Below, in pieces: positions 1-9,176 of a DNA stretch of 64,000 nt. Every line of letters begins with the position of its first letter. Position 1 is the stretch's first letter. Under the pieces are notes generated by a model, which saw nothing but the letters and a program-made list of their open reading frames with translations, had not been told where the DNA came from and did not search any database. The position numbers and the translations under genes are program-made. The DNA comes from Thermoleophilia bacterium SCSIO 60948 (GTDB lineage Bacteria > Actinomycetota > Thermoleophilia > Solirubrobacterales > 70-9). Location: assembly GCA_021496505.1 (NCBI GenBank), contig CP053031.1, forward strand, positions 2,720,001 through 2,784,000. The letters run 5' to 3'.

Positions 1-1
1 C

Positions 2-853
2 GTGGTCGCGGCCGACAGCAACGGCTCGATCGGTTACTGGCACCCGGGGCTGCACCCGCTCCGCCCCGAGCGCTGGGACGAGCGCCTGCCCTACCCCGGC
101 GGCGGGGGTGCCGAATGGCGCGGGCTGCTGCCGCGCGCGAAGACCCCGCACGTGATCAACCCGGCCAGGGGCTGGGTCGCGAACTGGAACAACCTGCCGG
201 CGGCGGGCTGGACGAACGGCGACGGCCCGGCGCGCGAGCGCCTGTCGGGGCGCCTGCACCGCGTCGGGCTGCTCGAGGAACTCGTCGGCCGCGTCGCGCG
301 CAGCCCGAGCTACGCGCGCTCGACCCGGATCGTGAGGACGTCGGGGACGACCGCCCAGCAGCGACCGCTCGTCTCGGATCGCAGGCTCGCCCTCGCTCGC
401 GACCGCGCGACGGGCCGGGCGCGTGCGACCCTCGCGGCGCTTATCCGCTGGGACGGCGACTACGCGCGCACCCGATCGGACGGGACCGTCGATCCCGGCG
501 TCGCGATCTGGGAGCGCTTCAAGGCGGACATGCAGGCGATCCTCGTCCGGCGCCTCGGGGGTGCCGGCGGGAACCTCCTGGCCGGCGAGACCGGGAGCTC
601 GCACGTCTTCGACGCCACCAACGGCGAGGCGCAGGCGCTGATCAGGCTCGGCCCGGGCGCGTATGCGAAGGCGGCGCGGCGTACGACGGATGCCCTGCGC
701 AGACGCTTCGGCACGGCGAGCGTCGGCGGGTGGCGCGAGCCGCGACGCCGCTACGAGGTGAGCGCCCAGGGCGCCGCCCAGGCGCCAGACCTTCCGTTCT
801 TCGACCGCGGGACCTGGGAGCAGTCGGTCGAGATCGGCCGCGGCGGTCGCTGA
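2..853 (+). CDS. Penicillin acylase family protein, C-terminal part (5' end outside window)
   Basis: This is the end of an N-terminal-nucleophile hydrolase of the penicillin amidase/acyl-homoserine-lactone acylase family. These are usually secreted enzymes that cleave amide bonds and mature by autoproteolysis into two chains. The visible part is the second half of the beta chain: the NPARGWVANWNN stretch (about residues 53-64 of the visible frame) matches the family NPxxGxxxxxNN signature, and the end carries the typical PFFDRGTWEQ block close to the C-terminus. The catalytic Ser at the start of the beta chain lies upstream of the window. The frame is open to the left edge, so the GTG at position 2 is not the real start. 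Substrate cannot be told from this fragment. Confidence 0.8.
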   Translation: MVAADSNGSIGYWHPGLHPLRPERWDERLPYPGGGGAEWRGLLPRAKTPHVINPARGWVANWNNLPAAGWTNGDGPARERLSGRLHRVGLLEELVGRVARSPSYARSTRIVRTSGTTAQQRPLVSDRRLALARDRATGRARATLAALIRWDGDYARTRSDGTVDPGVAIWERFKADMQAILVRRLGGAGGNLLAGETGSSHVFDATNGEAQALIRLGPGAYAKAARRTTDALRRRFGTASVGGWREPRRRYEVSAQGAAQAPDLPFFDRGTWEQSVEIGRGGR

Positions 854-909
854 GCGCCAGCCGTCCGCACCGCTCGTCAGGCCGTCGTCGCCGGCGGTGG
901 CGGCACCGG

Positions 910-1389
910 TCAGCCGCTCGCCGCGCCGCCCCCACCCCGTCGCGCGGCAAAGAAGGCGCGCAGGAGCGCACCGCACTCCTCGCCGAGCACACCGCCGGTC
1001 ACGTCCGGACGGTGGTTGAGTCGCGCGTCCGAGAGCACCTCGAGGACGCTGCCGGCGGCGCCCGCCTTCGGGTCGAAGGCGCCGAACACGACGCGCGGCA
1101 CGCGCGCCAGGACGATCGCGCCGGCGCACATCGCGCACGGTTCGAGCGTCACGTAGAGGGTCGTATCGGGCAGGCGCCAGCCGCCGAGCCGCTCGGCGGC
1201 GGCGCGCAGCGCGAGGACCTCGGCGTGGGCGGTCGGGTCGGGACGCGCCTCGCGCTCGTTGCCGGCCGCGGCGATCAGCTCGTCGCCACGCGCGACGACC
1301 GCGCCGATCGGAGTCTCGCCCCGCCCCCCCGCGGCCTCGGCCTCGGCGAGCGCCGCGCGCATCAGGCGCTCGTCCGAGGCGGCGTCCAC
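910..1389 (-). CDS. tadA: tRNA-specific adenosine deaminase TadA
   Basis: This zinc-dependent deaminase would convert the wobble adenosine (A34) of tRNA-Arg(ACG) to inosine. The protein is 159 aa from a GTG at 1389. It shows the deaminase zinc site His55-Ala-Glu57 and PCAMC (Cys85, Cys88), plus the TLEPCAMCAGAI block and ARVPRVVFGAFDPKAGA typical of TadA. The GTG start is preferred over the longer open frame because it lies two bases after the stop of the upstream UspA gene (TGA-gc-GTG), which suggests translational coupling. An internal ATG at 1362 would cut into the first conserved helix. A guanine or cytosine deaminase of the same fold is the alternative, but size and motifs fit TadA better. 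Confidence 0.88.
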   Translation of the reverse strand: MDAASDERLMRAALAEAEAAGGRGETPIGAVVARGDELIAAAGNEREARPDPTAHAEVLALRAAAERLGGWRLPDTTLYVTLEPCAMCAGAIVLARVPRVVFGAFDPKAGAAGSVLEVLSDARLNHRPDVTGGVLGEECGALLRAFFAARRGGGGAASG

Positions 1390-1391
1390 GC

Positions 1392-1835
1392 TCAGTCGGT
1401 GCGTACGACGAGCACGTCGCATGAGGCGTGGTGGGAGACGCGGTTCGGCACGCTGCCGAGCAGGAAGCGGCGCGCGCCGGTCATCCCGACGCTGCCGACG
1501 ACGATCAGCTCCGCGCCGGTCTCCTCGGCGACGTCGATCAGCGCCGCCGCGGCGTCGCCCTCGCGCGCGTGGGTGCGGATCTCGACGTTCTCCTTCGCCG
1601 CCTCACGCGAGGCCGCGTCGAGGAAGACGTCGACGTCCTGGCGCGGGCCGATCGCGTGACGGACGTCGTTCGGGACGTCACGCTCAGCCTCGCGGAGCTC
1701 GGACTTCGGCACCGGCTGGTAGGCCGAGACGAGCTCGAGCGTGGCGCCGGTCAGCGAGGCGAGTCGGATCGCACGGCGGACCGCTTCGGTGGCGGTCGGC
1801 GAGCCATCGGTTCCGGCGACGATGCGGGTGAACAT
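1392..1835 (-). CDS. Universal stress protein (UspA family)
   Basis: This is a single-domain 147-aa UspA-fold protein, expected to be a cytoplasmic ATP-binding stress protein. The N-terminus has the usual beta-1 segment with IVAGTDGS. The C-terminal half carries the nucleotide-binding signature G-x2-G-x9-G-S (GSVGMTGARRFLLGSV), followed by a hydrophobic last strand ending in VLVVRTD. An AGGAGG Shine-Dalgarno site lies just upstream of the ATG at 1835. It is first in a two-gene unit with tadA. Transcription probably starts from the minus-strand reading of the TAGGCTA element at 1876-1882, giving a leader of about 35 nt. The specific stress is not evident. Confidence 0.9.
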   Translation of the reverse strand: MFTRIVAGTDGSPTATEAVRRAIRLASLTGATLELVSAYQPVPKSELREAERDVPNDVRHAIGPRQDVDVFLDAASREAAKENVEIRTHAREGDAAAALIDVAEETGAELIVVGSVGMTGARRFLLGSVPNRVSHHASCDVLVVRTD

Positions 1836-1875
1836 CCGGTCCTCCTGAGGTCGGTGGGCGGCGGAGAGCGAGCCC

Positions 1876-1882
1876 TAGGCTA
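1876..1882. promoter_or_regulatory. Symmetric -10 element TAGGCTA, possible bidirectional promoter
   Basis: On the plus strand TAGGCT (1876-1881) sits 9 nt before the ATG at 1891. On the minus strand the same bases read TAGCCT (1882-1877), about 40 nt before the UspA start. Such near-palindromic TANNNTA boxes can fire both ways. No clear -35 is seen on either side. Confidence 0.45.
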
Positions 1883-1890
1883 AGGGCCGG

Positions 1891-1983
1891 ATGCCCCGCA
1901 GCTGGCTCATCTCGATGGCGATCCTGATCGTCTGCCTGATCGCGTCGATCGTGATCGGCGTCGTCAAGCTCGCGGGCGTCTAG
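1891..1983 (+). CDS. 30-aa single-span membrane mini-protein
   Basis: This is a short open frame beginning MPRSWLISMAILIV and ending VKLAGV: a two-residue basic head followed by one long hydrophobic helix, as in small membrane proteins. It is the only gene-like element between the divergent UspA gene and the convergent protease gene. It follows a TAGGCT box by 9 nt, the start grammar seen elsewhere in this window. Its stop codon shares the palindrome CTAG (1980-1983) with the stop of the protease gene on the other strand. Function is unknown. Expression is inference, since a frame this short could be chance. Confidence 0.5.
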   Translation: MPRSWLISMAILIVCLIASIVIGVVKLAGV

Positions 1984-4900
1984 CCGCGGCGCGGCCGCTT
2001 CACCCGCTCGCAGCGGCGGACACGATCGTTCGGGCCGATCGTCGCCACGTCTCGGCCGCCGCCGCAGTCGATCACGTCGGCCGATCCACCCCGAGCTCTG
2101 ATCCTGTCGTTCCCGGCGCCGGCGTTCACGCGGTCCTTGCCCTGACCGGGGAAGATGCAGTCGGGCCCTTTCAGGCCGCCGATGCGGTCGGCGCCGCCGC
2201 GGCCCCGGATGAGATCCGACCGAGGGCTTCCGACGAGCAGGTCGCGACCCTGCGTTCCGCGAACCACGCGGGTGCAGCGCCGCGAGCCGGGGTCGCCGCC
2301 CCGAGGAAGCTTCACGTCGGCCACGCGGCCCCAGTTGCCCGCCTCATCGCGAAGCAGTACGGCCGCGTAGCGGGCGTCGCCGACCTGGTCCGCGGTCAGC
2401 TCCAAGGTCTGCCGCGAGCCCGGGTCGACCGTCACGTCTCGATCCGCCCCGGCCCGCGACCCGTCACCCGGCGAGTCGATGGGCTCGTCCGAGACGAGCA
2501 CGCGGACCTTCTCCGCCCGTCCACAGAGCCAGTCATCGCCGGCGGCGATGAAGGAGGCGCTCGCGCCGTCGCCCGAGCGCTCTGCCTCGAGCCCGGTCGG
2601 GGTGCCCGGCGGGCGCGCGTCGGTTCCGTAGGCGTTGGTCGAGAACTCGTCGTGGTGGTAGGTCCACCACTCGTCATTCGACCCCTCGCAGGCGTCGACG
2701 CCGGTGTCCCAGAGGAACGACCAGCCCTCGCGGGTCAGCGAGGCGACGTCGAGATCACCGTCGCCGTCGGCGTCGCCGACCGCCGGCGTCACCTGGTTCC
2801 AGCCGCCCGTGAACTTCGGCCAGCCCTCCGGCTCGGCGCCCTGAGGCCCGTAGGCGTGGACCTGGTAGAGCCCGGTCCCGACGAGCGCCTGGCGCTCCGG
2901 GCCCGCGCCGCCGACCTGCGCGATCGAGGCCTGTGAGAGCAGCTGGAAGTCGTCGGTCGGCAGCGGGTATCCCGGGAGCGCGGAGCCGGTCTGCGGATCC
3001 CAGGCCTGCTCGACGTGGCTGAACGGGAGGTTCTGGTTGACCGCGAGCAGGTTGACGAGCGCGTTCAGCGTCAGGCCGCCCTTGAGGATCGCCGGGGCGC
3101 CGGAGCCGGTCAGGTCGCCGACGGAGGCATAGTCGGCGAGGTTCACGACCGGTCCCTGGTCGGGGCTCTGCGCGACCGCGTTCGAGTAGGTCGTGACCGT
3201 GTCACCGGCGCCGTCGACGAGTCGCGGCCCCTGCCCCGAGATCGACGTCGCGGCCGACACCGAGACCTCGTCGGTCCCGTCGTCGTCGACGTCGAGGACC
3301 GCCGCGTCGTTGCCCGGGACGACGAACGGCAGGACATCCCCGGCCAGCACCCCGACGTCGACGGGCCAGCCGTCGACGAGCGTGCCGTCGCCATGGACGG
3401 CGTAGACCGGATTCGAACCGGTCGAGGAGCCGACGAACGCATTCAGCAGGTCGAAGATCGAGCCGGGCGCCTCGGGCTCACCGGGCACGACCTCGTTCGT
3501 CGCGATCACGACCTCGGGCGGGCCCTCGCCGTCGAGCTGCGCGATCGCCGGCGACGCGATGATCTCGGCCCCGTCCGCACCCTCGGTGGCGAGCTTGGCG
3601 GGGAAGCCGTCGAGCGGCTCGCCGGCTCCGTTCCAGGCGTAGAGGTGCTGATCGAGCGCGCCGACGACGATGTCGAGGCTCCCGTCGTCGTCGAGGTCGG
3701 CGAGCGCCGGCGAGCCGAAGATGCCGCGCTTGATGTGATTCGAGCCGTCGATCGCGCGGTCGGCCGGGTCGAAGCACGGCTCCGGCGCACCGGCCAAGCA
3801 CGGCTCGGAGAGCGCCGGATCGATCCGCACCGGGAAGCCGTCGACGACTGAGCCGTCGAGCTCCCAGGCGTAGACCCGCTCGCCCGCCGCGGCGACGATC
3901 TCCTGGACGAGGTCACCGTCGACGTCGCCGATCGCCGGCACGCGCAGCGTCTCGCCGGGTGTCTCGACGCCGCTCGGCACGCCGTGAGCCTCGGCGATCG
4001 CGAGTGGACCGGTGCGCACGGGCTCACCGCCGTTGAAGCTCTCGACCGGCGTCCCGTCGGAATGGAACGCGCCGAGCTCGCCGCTCGAGGTCGCGATCAG
4101 GACGTCGAGCTCGTTGTCGCCGTCGACGTCGAACAGCCGCGGCGATGCCTCGCCGCCCGAGCCCGTCGTCAGCTCGTCGGCGTCCGAGCCCGACCCGACC
4201 GGCTTCGGCCAGCCGGCGAGGTTGCCGTCGTCGTTGTAGGCATGCAGGGTCTTGCGGTAACGGCCGATGTTCTCCGGGTCACCGGCCTCGTGGACGGTGA
4301 GACGGATCTGGAACGTGTGACGCTCCGGATCAGGGTCGGGATAGGGGTCCGCCGGCCAGGCACCGTCGTCGGGAGCGCCCGCCGGGCGGCCGGCGTCGTC
4401 GGCGACCTGACCGTCGCAGGAGTTCGCCAGGCTCGTGAGCATCGATCGCGGAAGCGTCCCGAGCGTGCCGTCGATCGCCCCGCTGCCGGAGATCCCGTCG
4501 CCCGGGATCGGCTCGAACTCGGAATCGAGCGCGTCCTGCCCGCACGCGTACTCGAGCTCCCAGTCGCCGACGCCCGAGTCGGAGTGCGGAGCCGCGGCGA
4601 GACCCTCGACCTCGACGCCCGACGCCGGGATGCGGTCGACGTTGATCGGCGCGAACCAGTCCGGCGCGCCGAGCTCGGCCTCCGGCGGGATGCGCTCCTG
4701 CTCGATCCGCTCCATCGCCGAGGCGAGGTCGACGCGGCCGTAGCCGAAGTGCGGATCCCAGCCGGGCGAGGCCTTGTCGGGCTGACCGATCGTGCCGGTG
4801 TTCTCCGGCAGCACGTCCTCGGCGGTCATCGTCAGCAGCTGGCGGATCTCGTTGCCGCTCAGGGGGTCGTCATCGCCGAAGACCTCGCGGCCGTAGGAGG

Positions 4901-6374
4901 CGAGGAGCGCCGCCGCGCCCGAGGCCTGGCCGGTGTTCTCCGACCCCGTCGCGCCCATCAGGACGATGTCGGCCTTACCGCCGTACTGGGTCAGGTTCGA
5001 GTTGCGAAAGAAGCTGGTCGTGATCGGCTGCGCGGTCGGGCTGACGCCGCCCTCGCCGAGCAGGTCGAGGAACTCCGAGCAGCCGTCGGCGAACTCGTCC
5101 GGCGGCGCGATCGGCAGGTCGCCGAGCCCCGGCAGCCCGCCCGGGCCGGTACAGCCCTCGAGCGGCGCCGAGTCGGGGAACGCCCCACCGACGTAGATCG
5201 CCTGGTCGTAGTTCGTCGGGTAGTTGTGGTTCGCCGAGTTGATGTCGGAGGAGACGAGCGTCAGCGCAACCCCCTCCGAGTCGGCGTACTCGAACGACTC
5301 GCGCGCGAAGCGGGTGTTCGTCAACCCGCCGACCGCCCCCTCGACGACCGATGCGCCGCGATCCGTCGCGTAGACCACACCCATCGCGAACTGGTCGGTC
5401 GGGACGACGAAGCTGTCCCAGACGCGGACCGGTATCACCTGGCACTCGGGGCAGACGCCCGCCCCGGCGGTCGCGTTGTCGGTGTCACCGACCGCCTCGG
5501 TCGCGCGGCCCGTGCCGTGGCCGCTCGCCGAGCAGCAGCTCGAGGCGTCGTAGGGGTCGTTGTCGTCGTCGAAGAAGTCCCAGCCGGCGATGTCGTCGAC
5601 GTAGCCGTTGGAGTCGGCGTCCGTGCCCTCGGAGAAGGTCGCGATCAGGTCCGAGCCGTCGAGCAGGCCGTCGGCCTCGTCGTCTCCGGCGCCGATCGCA
5701 ACGCGCTCGTCGCAGGCGAAGTCGGTGACGTCGAAGGCGCCGTCGCCATTGGCGTCGTCGCCGCCGCCGAACGAGGCGCATGGGGTCGCGCCGGCCGTCG
5801 GCTGCGAGCGGCCCGTCTGCGGCGCGGGGAGCTCGGCCGCGTTCAGCGCGACCTTCGCCGCGAGCTCCGGCGACTGCCAGCGGATCCCGGTGTCGAGGAT
5901 CGCCACGGAGACGTCCGGTGACCCGGTCGAGTACTTCCACGCCGAGTCCGCCCGGATGCCCGAGATCTGCAGGCACTCGGCGAGCGCCGCGCCGGGATCG
6001 CCGGGCGCGAGCCCCTCGGCCTTGAGGTTGGCGGCGCGCCCGGAGGCGTTCAGCTGGTCGCAGTTCGCGTAGCGGGTCCCGTTGACGTAGTGGGGAGTGA
6101 CGCCGACCGGATCGGGGACCGAGCGCGCGCTGTCGGGGCTGAAGCCGAACAGCCTGAACTCCTCGTCGAAGTAGGTCGTGCAGGACTCGAGACCGGTCTG
6201 CTCGTCGTCGGCCTCGCAGCGGTCGAACTCGGGGTCGTTCGGCGTGTTGACCCGGGGGCTCTCATCCGGGTCCGTGCCGGGGAAGGCGGCGAGCGCGATC
6301 GCCGGCAGAGCCAGCAATCCGAACACAGCGACGGCGAGCGCGATCAGGCGCGCCCGAGCTCTCCCCGAACCCAT
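1980..6374 (-). CDS. Secreted subtilisin-like (S8) protease with FG-GAP and RTX-like repeats
   Basis: This is a 1464-aa exported protein. Residues 1-29 form a signal peptide ending ALA. The S8 peptidase domain (about 90-560) has Asp161 in VAILDTGIRW, His286 in SGHGTGR, and Ser478 in the sequence that aligns with the usual GTSMAAPHVAG block, here ATGSENTGQASGAAAL. The triad therefore looks intact, but the flanking motifs are unusual (HGTG for HGTH, TGS for GTS, no Pro after Ser). Residues about 750-1240 hold FG-GAP/VCBS-type repeats of the DVDGD, DLDDDG and DADGDGD kind, predicted to form a calcium-binding propeller. The last ~100 residues have GRDLLVGS, GRGGADRI and GAGNDRI RTX-like nonapeptides. 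A role as a large extracellular or wall-associated protease is inferred. Confidence 0.85.
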   Translation of the reverse strand: MGSGRARARLIALAVAVFGLLALPAIALAAFPGTDPDESPRVNTPNDPEFDRCEADDEQTGLESCTTYFDEEFRLFGFSPDSARSVPDPVGVTPHYVNGTRYANCDQLNASGRAANLKAEGLAPGDPGAALAECLQISGIRADSAWKYSTGSPDVSVAILDTGIRWQSPELAAKVALNAAELPAPQTGRSQPTAGATPCASFGGGDDANGDGAFDVTDFACDERVAIGAGDDEADGLLDGSDLIATFSEGTDADSNGYVDDIAGWDFFDDDNDPYDASSCCSASGHGTGRATEAVGDTDNATAGAGVCPECQVIPVRVWDSFVVPTDQFAMGVVYATDRGASVVEGAVGGLTNTRFARESFEYADSEGVALTLVSSDINSANHNYPTNYDQAIYVGGAFPDSAPLEGCTGPGGLPGLGDLPIAPPDEFADGCSEFLDLLGEGGVSPTAQPITTSFFRNSNLTQYGGKADIVLMGATGSENTGQASGAAALLASYGREVFGDDDPLSGNEIRQLLTMTAEDVLPENTGTIGQPDKASPGWDPHFGYGRVDLASAMERIEQERIPPEAELGAPDWFAPINVDRIPASGVEVEGLAAAPHSDSGVGDWELEYACGQDALDSEFEPIPGDGISGSGAIDGTLGTLPRSMLTSLANSCDGQVADDAGRPAGAPDDGAWPADPYPDPDPERHTFQIRLTVHEAGDPENIGRYRKTLHAYNDDGNLAGWPKPVGSGSDADELTTGSGGEASPRLFDVDGDNELDVLIATSSGELGAFHSDGTPVESFNGGEPVRTGPLAIAEAHGVPSGVETPGETLRVPAIGDVDGDLVQEIVAAAGERVYAWELDGSVVDGFPVRIDPALSEPCLAGAPEPCFDPADRAIDGSNHIKRGIFGSPALADLDDDGSLDIVVGALDQHLYAWNGAGEPLDGFPAKLATEGADGAEIIASPAIAQLDGEGPPEVVIATNEVVPGEPEAPGSIFDLLNAFVGSSTGSNPVYAVHGDGTLVDGWPVDVGVLAGDVLPFVVPGNDAAVLDVDDDGTDEVSVSAATSISGQGPRLVDGAGDTVTTYSNAVAQSPDQGPVVNLADYASVGDLTGSGAPAILKGGLTLNALVNLLAVNQNLPFSHVEQAWDPQTGSALPGYPLPTDDFQLLSQASIAQVGGAGPERQALVGTGLYQVHAYGPQGAEPEGWPKFTGGWNQVTPAVGDADGDGDLDVASLTREGWSFLWDTGVDACEGSNDEWWTYHHDEFSTNAYGTDARPPGTPTGLEAERSGDGASASFIAAGDDWLCGRAEKVRVLVSDEPIDSPGDGSRAGADRDVTVDPGSRQTLELTADQVGDARYAAVLLRDEAGNWGRVADVKLPRGGDPGSRRCTRVVRGTQGRDLLVGSPRSDLIRGRGGADRIGGLKGPDCIFPGQGKDRVNAGAGNDRIRARGGSADVIDCGGGRDVATIGPNDRVRRCERVKRPRRG

Positions 6375-6380
6375 CCGCCG

Positions 6381-6386
6381 ACCCTA
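6381..6386 (-). promoter_or_regulatory. Leaderless-type -10 box (TAGGGT) for the protease gene
   Basis: Read on the minus strand, TAGGGT is followed by 6 nt and then the ATG at 6374. There is no Shine-Dalgarno sequence. Confidence 0.55.
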
Positions 6387-6431
6387 GGCGACCCTCCCCC
6401 GCGCCGCGCCGATCGATTCTCCGGCCGCGAC

Positions 6432-6437
6432 TAGGCT
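6432..6437 (+). promoter_or_regulatory. Leaderless-type -10 box (TAGGCT) for the cyclophilin gene
   Basis: TAGGCT is followed by 7 nt and the ATG at 6445. No Shine-Dalgarno sequence lies in between. It is divergent from the protease promoter about 50 bp away. Confidence 0.6.
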
Positions 6438-6444
6438 CGCCACC

Positions 6445-6903
6445 ATGTCAAAGGCAAAGCTGAACACGAACGCCGGCGCGATCGAGATCGAGTTCTTCGA
6501 CGCGGACGCCCCGAAGACGGTCGAGAACTTCCGCACCCTCGCGGCCGACGGTTTCTACGACGGGCTCACCTTCCACCGCGTGATCCGCGACTTCATGATC
6601 CAGGGCGGCTGCCCCCAGGGCACCGGCACCGGCGGACCGGGCTATCAGTTCGAGGACGAGTTCAATCAGCACAAGATCGTCCGCGGCGCGCTCGCGATGG
6701 CGAACGCCGGCCCGAACACGAACGGCTCGCAGTTCTTCATCGTCACCACCGACGCCGCCCCATGGCTCGACGGCAAGCACACCGTCTTCGGCGAGGTGAG
6801 CTCGGGGATGGACACCGTCGACGCGATCGAGGGCACCGAGACGGGACCCGGCGACCGCCCCGCCGAGCCGCAGGTGATCGAGTCGATCGAGCTCTCCGAC
6901 TAG
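6445..6903 (+). CDS. ppiB: Cyclophilin-type peptidyl-prolyl cis-trans isomerase
   Basis: This is a 152-aa cytoplasmic PPIase that speeds proline isomerisation during protein folding. The whole cyclophilin fold is present: [13 protein letters not shown] carries the catalytic Arg and Phe, then GPGYQFEDE, then [18 protein letters not shown], then [10 protein letters not shown]. There is no signal peptide, so it acts in the cytoplasm. The start follows a TAGGCT box by 7 nt. The next gene is convergent, and a long inverted repeat beginning 24 nt after the stop may terminate transcription. Confidence 0.93.
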   Translation: MSKAKLNTNAGAIEIEFFDADAPKTVENFRTLAADGFYDGLTFHRVIRDFMIQGGCPQGTGTGGPGYQFEDEFNQHKIVRGALAMANAGPNTNGSQFFIVTTDAAPWLDGKHTVFGEVSSGMDTVDAIEGTETGPGDRPAEPQVIESIELSD

Positions 6904-6910
6904 CTCCGGC

Positions 6911-8152
<1,242 letters not shown>

Positions 8153-8184
8153 CGCCCTCCTATCGGCGCGCCGGCCGGAGCGCG

Positions 8185-9174
8185 TTAGCCAGTCGCCGGG
8201 TCACCGGCGAGACCGCTGCGACCCGAGTCCTCACCGGCCGTTCGCGCGCCGCTCCCGGCGGCACGGTCGCCGCGCGACTGCTGCTCGGAGCCCTCCGCCG
8301 GCTCGACGACCCGGCGCGAGCCGCCGTTGGCGCCGGGGTCGCCGCCGTCGGGATGGTCGAGCGGCAATGCCGCGTCGCAGAACGCGGCACCGAAGCTCGT
8401 CAGCGAGATCGCGCGTCGCTCGGTGCGCCCGTGGCCGGCCCGCTCGAGCGCCTCGATCACCTCGGGCTGGGCCTCGACGACCTGGTAGACCCGGGGGTCC
8501 GGGAGCGGCTCGTGGGGAAACCAGATCAGCCCGAGCCGGGCGAGGTTGTCGAGGTTGGCGTGGATCCGCTCCGGGCGGCGCATACCCGACTCCGCTCCGA
8601 TCATCGACAGGCCGGCGGCGACGAGCGTCGAGCCGACGCCGAGCGGGCGCCAGGTCCTGACGTCGACGGCGGGCTGCGGGCCCCGCGTCGCGAGCAGCCG
8701 GAGGATCCGTGCCTCGTCCGGAGCGATGTCCTCGAGGATCCGCTCATAGGCGGGATGCGAGAGGTCGGTCTGCTCGGGGTCGTGGACGTCGGCCGAGCGC
8801 CGCAGCAGCTCCGCGCCGCGCAGCTTGAGCTCGGCGTGCTCATCGTCCTCGGGCACGTCCTGTTCGGCCGCGCCGGGCGGCGGCGCCGTGTTCGGCGGGG
8901 GCTCGATGCCGAGCAGTCGCCGCGCGCCACCGCGCAGCTCGTCCGCCGCCTCGCCGGCGAGCAGCGCCGGGTTCTCACCGCGGGCGACGGCGCGCAGGAC
9001 GCGCGAGGACGCCCGCGCACCCGTCGAGACGGCCCACGTGGCGGTGTTGACGTAGACGTCGAAGGCGAGCCGCGCCAGCCCCGGCGCCTGGGCGGCGACA
9101 CCCTCGTCGCGTCGGGCGCCGTTCTGGGAGCCGGGGACGTTCGGCGCGCTCGGGTCCGACTCGTGAGTACCCAT
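8185..9174 (-). CDS. Cytoplasmic protein resembling DUF4393 / Abi-alpha family
   Basis: This is a 329-aa protein. The middle part has the pattern HPAYERILEDIAPDEARILRLL followed by a second domain about residues 200-260, which reminds me of DUF4393 (called Abi-alpha). The N-terminal ~90 residues are Ala/Arg-rich, and the last ~60 are low complexity and likely disordered. The ATG at 9174 lies 2 nt after the stop of the DUF445 gene (TAG-cc-ATG), so the two are translationally coupled. A longer open frame running upstream is the antisense-free shadow of the DUF445 gene and was rejected as coding. Function is unknown. The family name hints at phage abortive infection, but nothing here proves that. 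Confidence 0.7.
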   Translation of the reverse strand: MGTHESDPSAPNVPGSQNGARRDEGVAAQAPGLARLAFDVYVNTATWAVSTGARASSRVLRAVARGENPALLAGEAADELRGGARRLLGIEPPPNTAPPPGAAEQDVPEDDEHAELKLRGAELLRRSADVHDPEQTDLSHPAYERILEDIAPDEARILRLLATRGPQPAVDVRTWRPLGVGSTLVAAGLSMIGAESGMRRPERIHANLDNLARLGLIWFPHEPLPDPRVYQVVEAQPEVIEALERAGHGRTERRAISLTSFGAAFCDAALPLDHPDGGDPGANGGSRRVVEPAEGSEQQSRGDRAAGSGARTAGEDSGRSGLAGDPATG

Positions 9175-9176
9175 GG

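Noticed and set aside
115-1659. 514-aa plus-strand open frame
   Set aside because: Runs through the penicillin acylase end, tadA and UspA in wrong frames; no recognisable domain.
3984-5921. 645-aa open frame antisense to the subtilase
   Set aside because: No motif, biased composition, and complete overlap with a clear protease gene.
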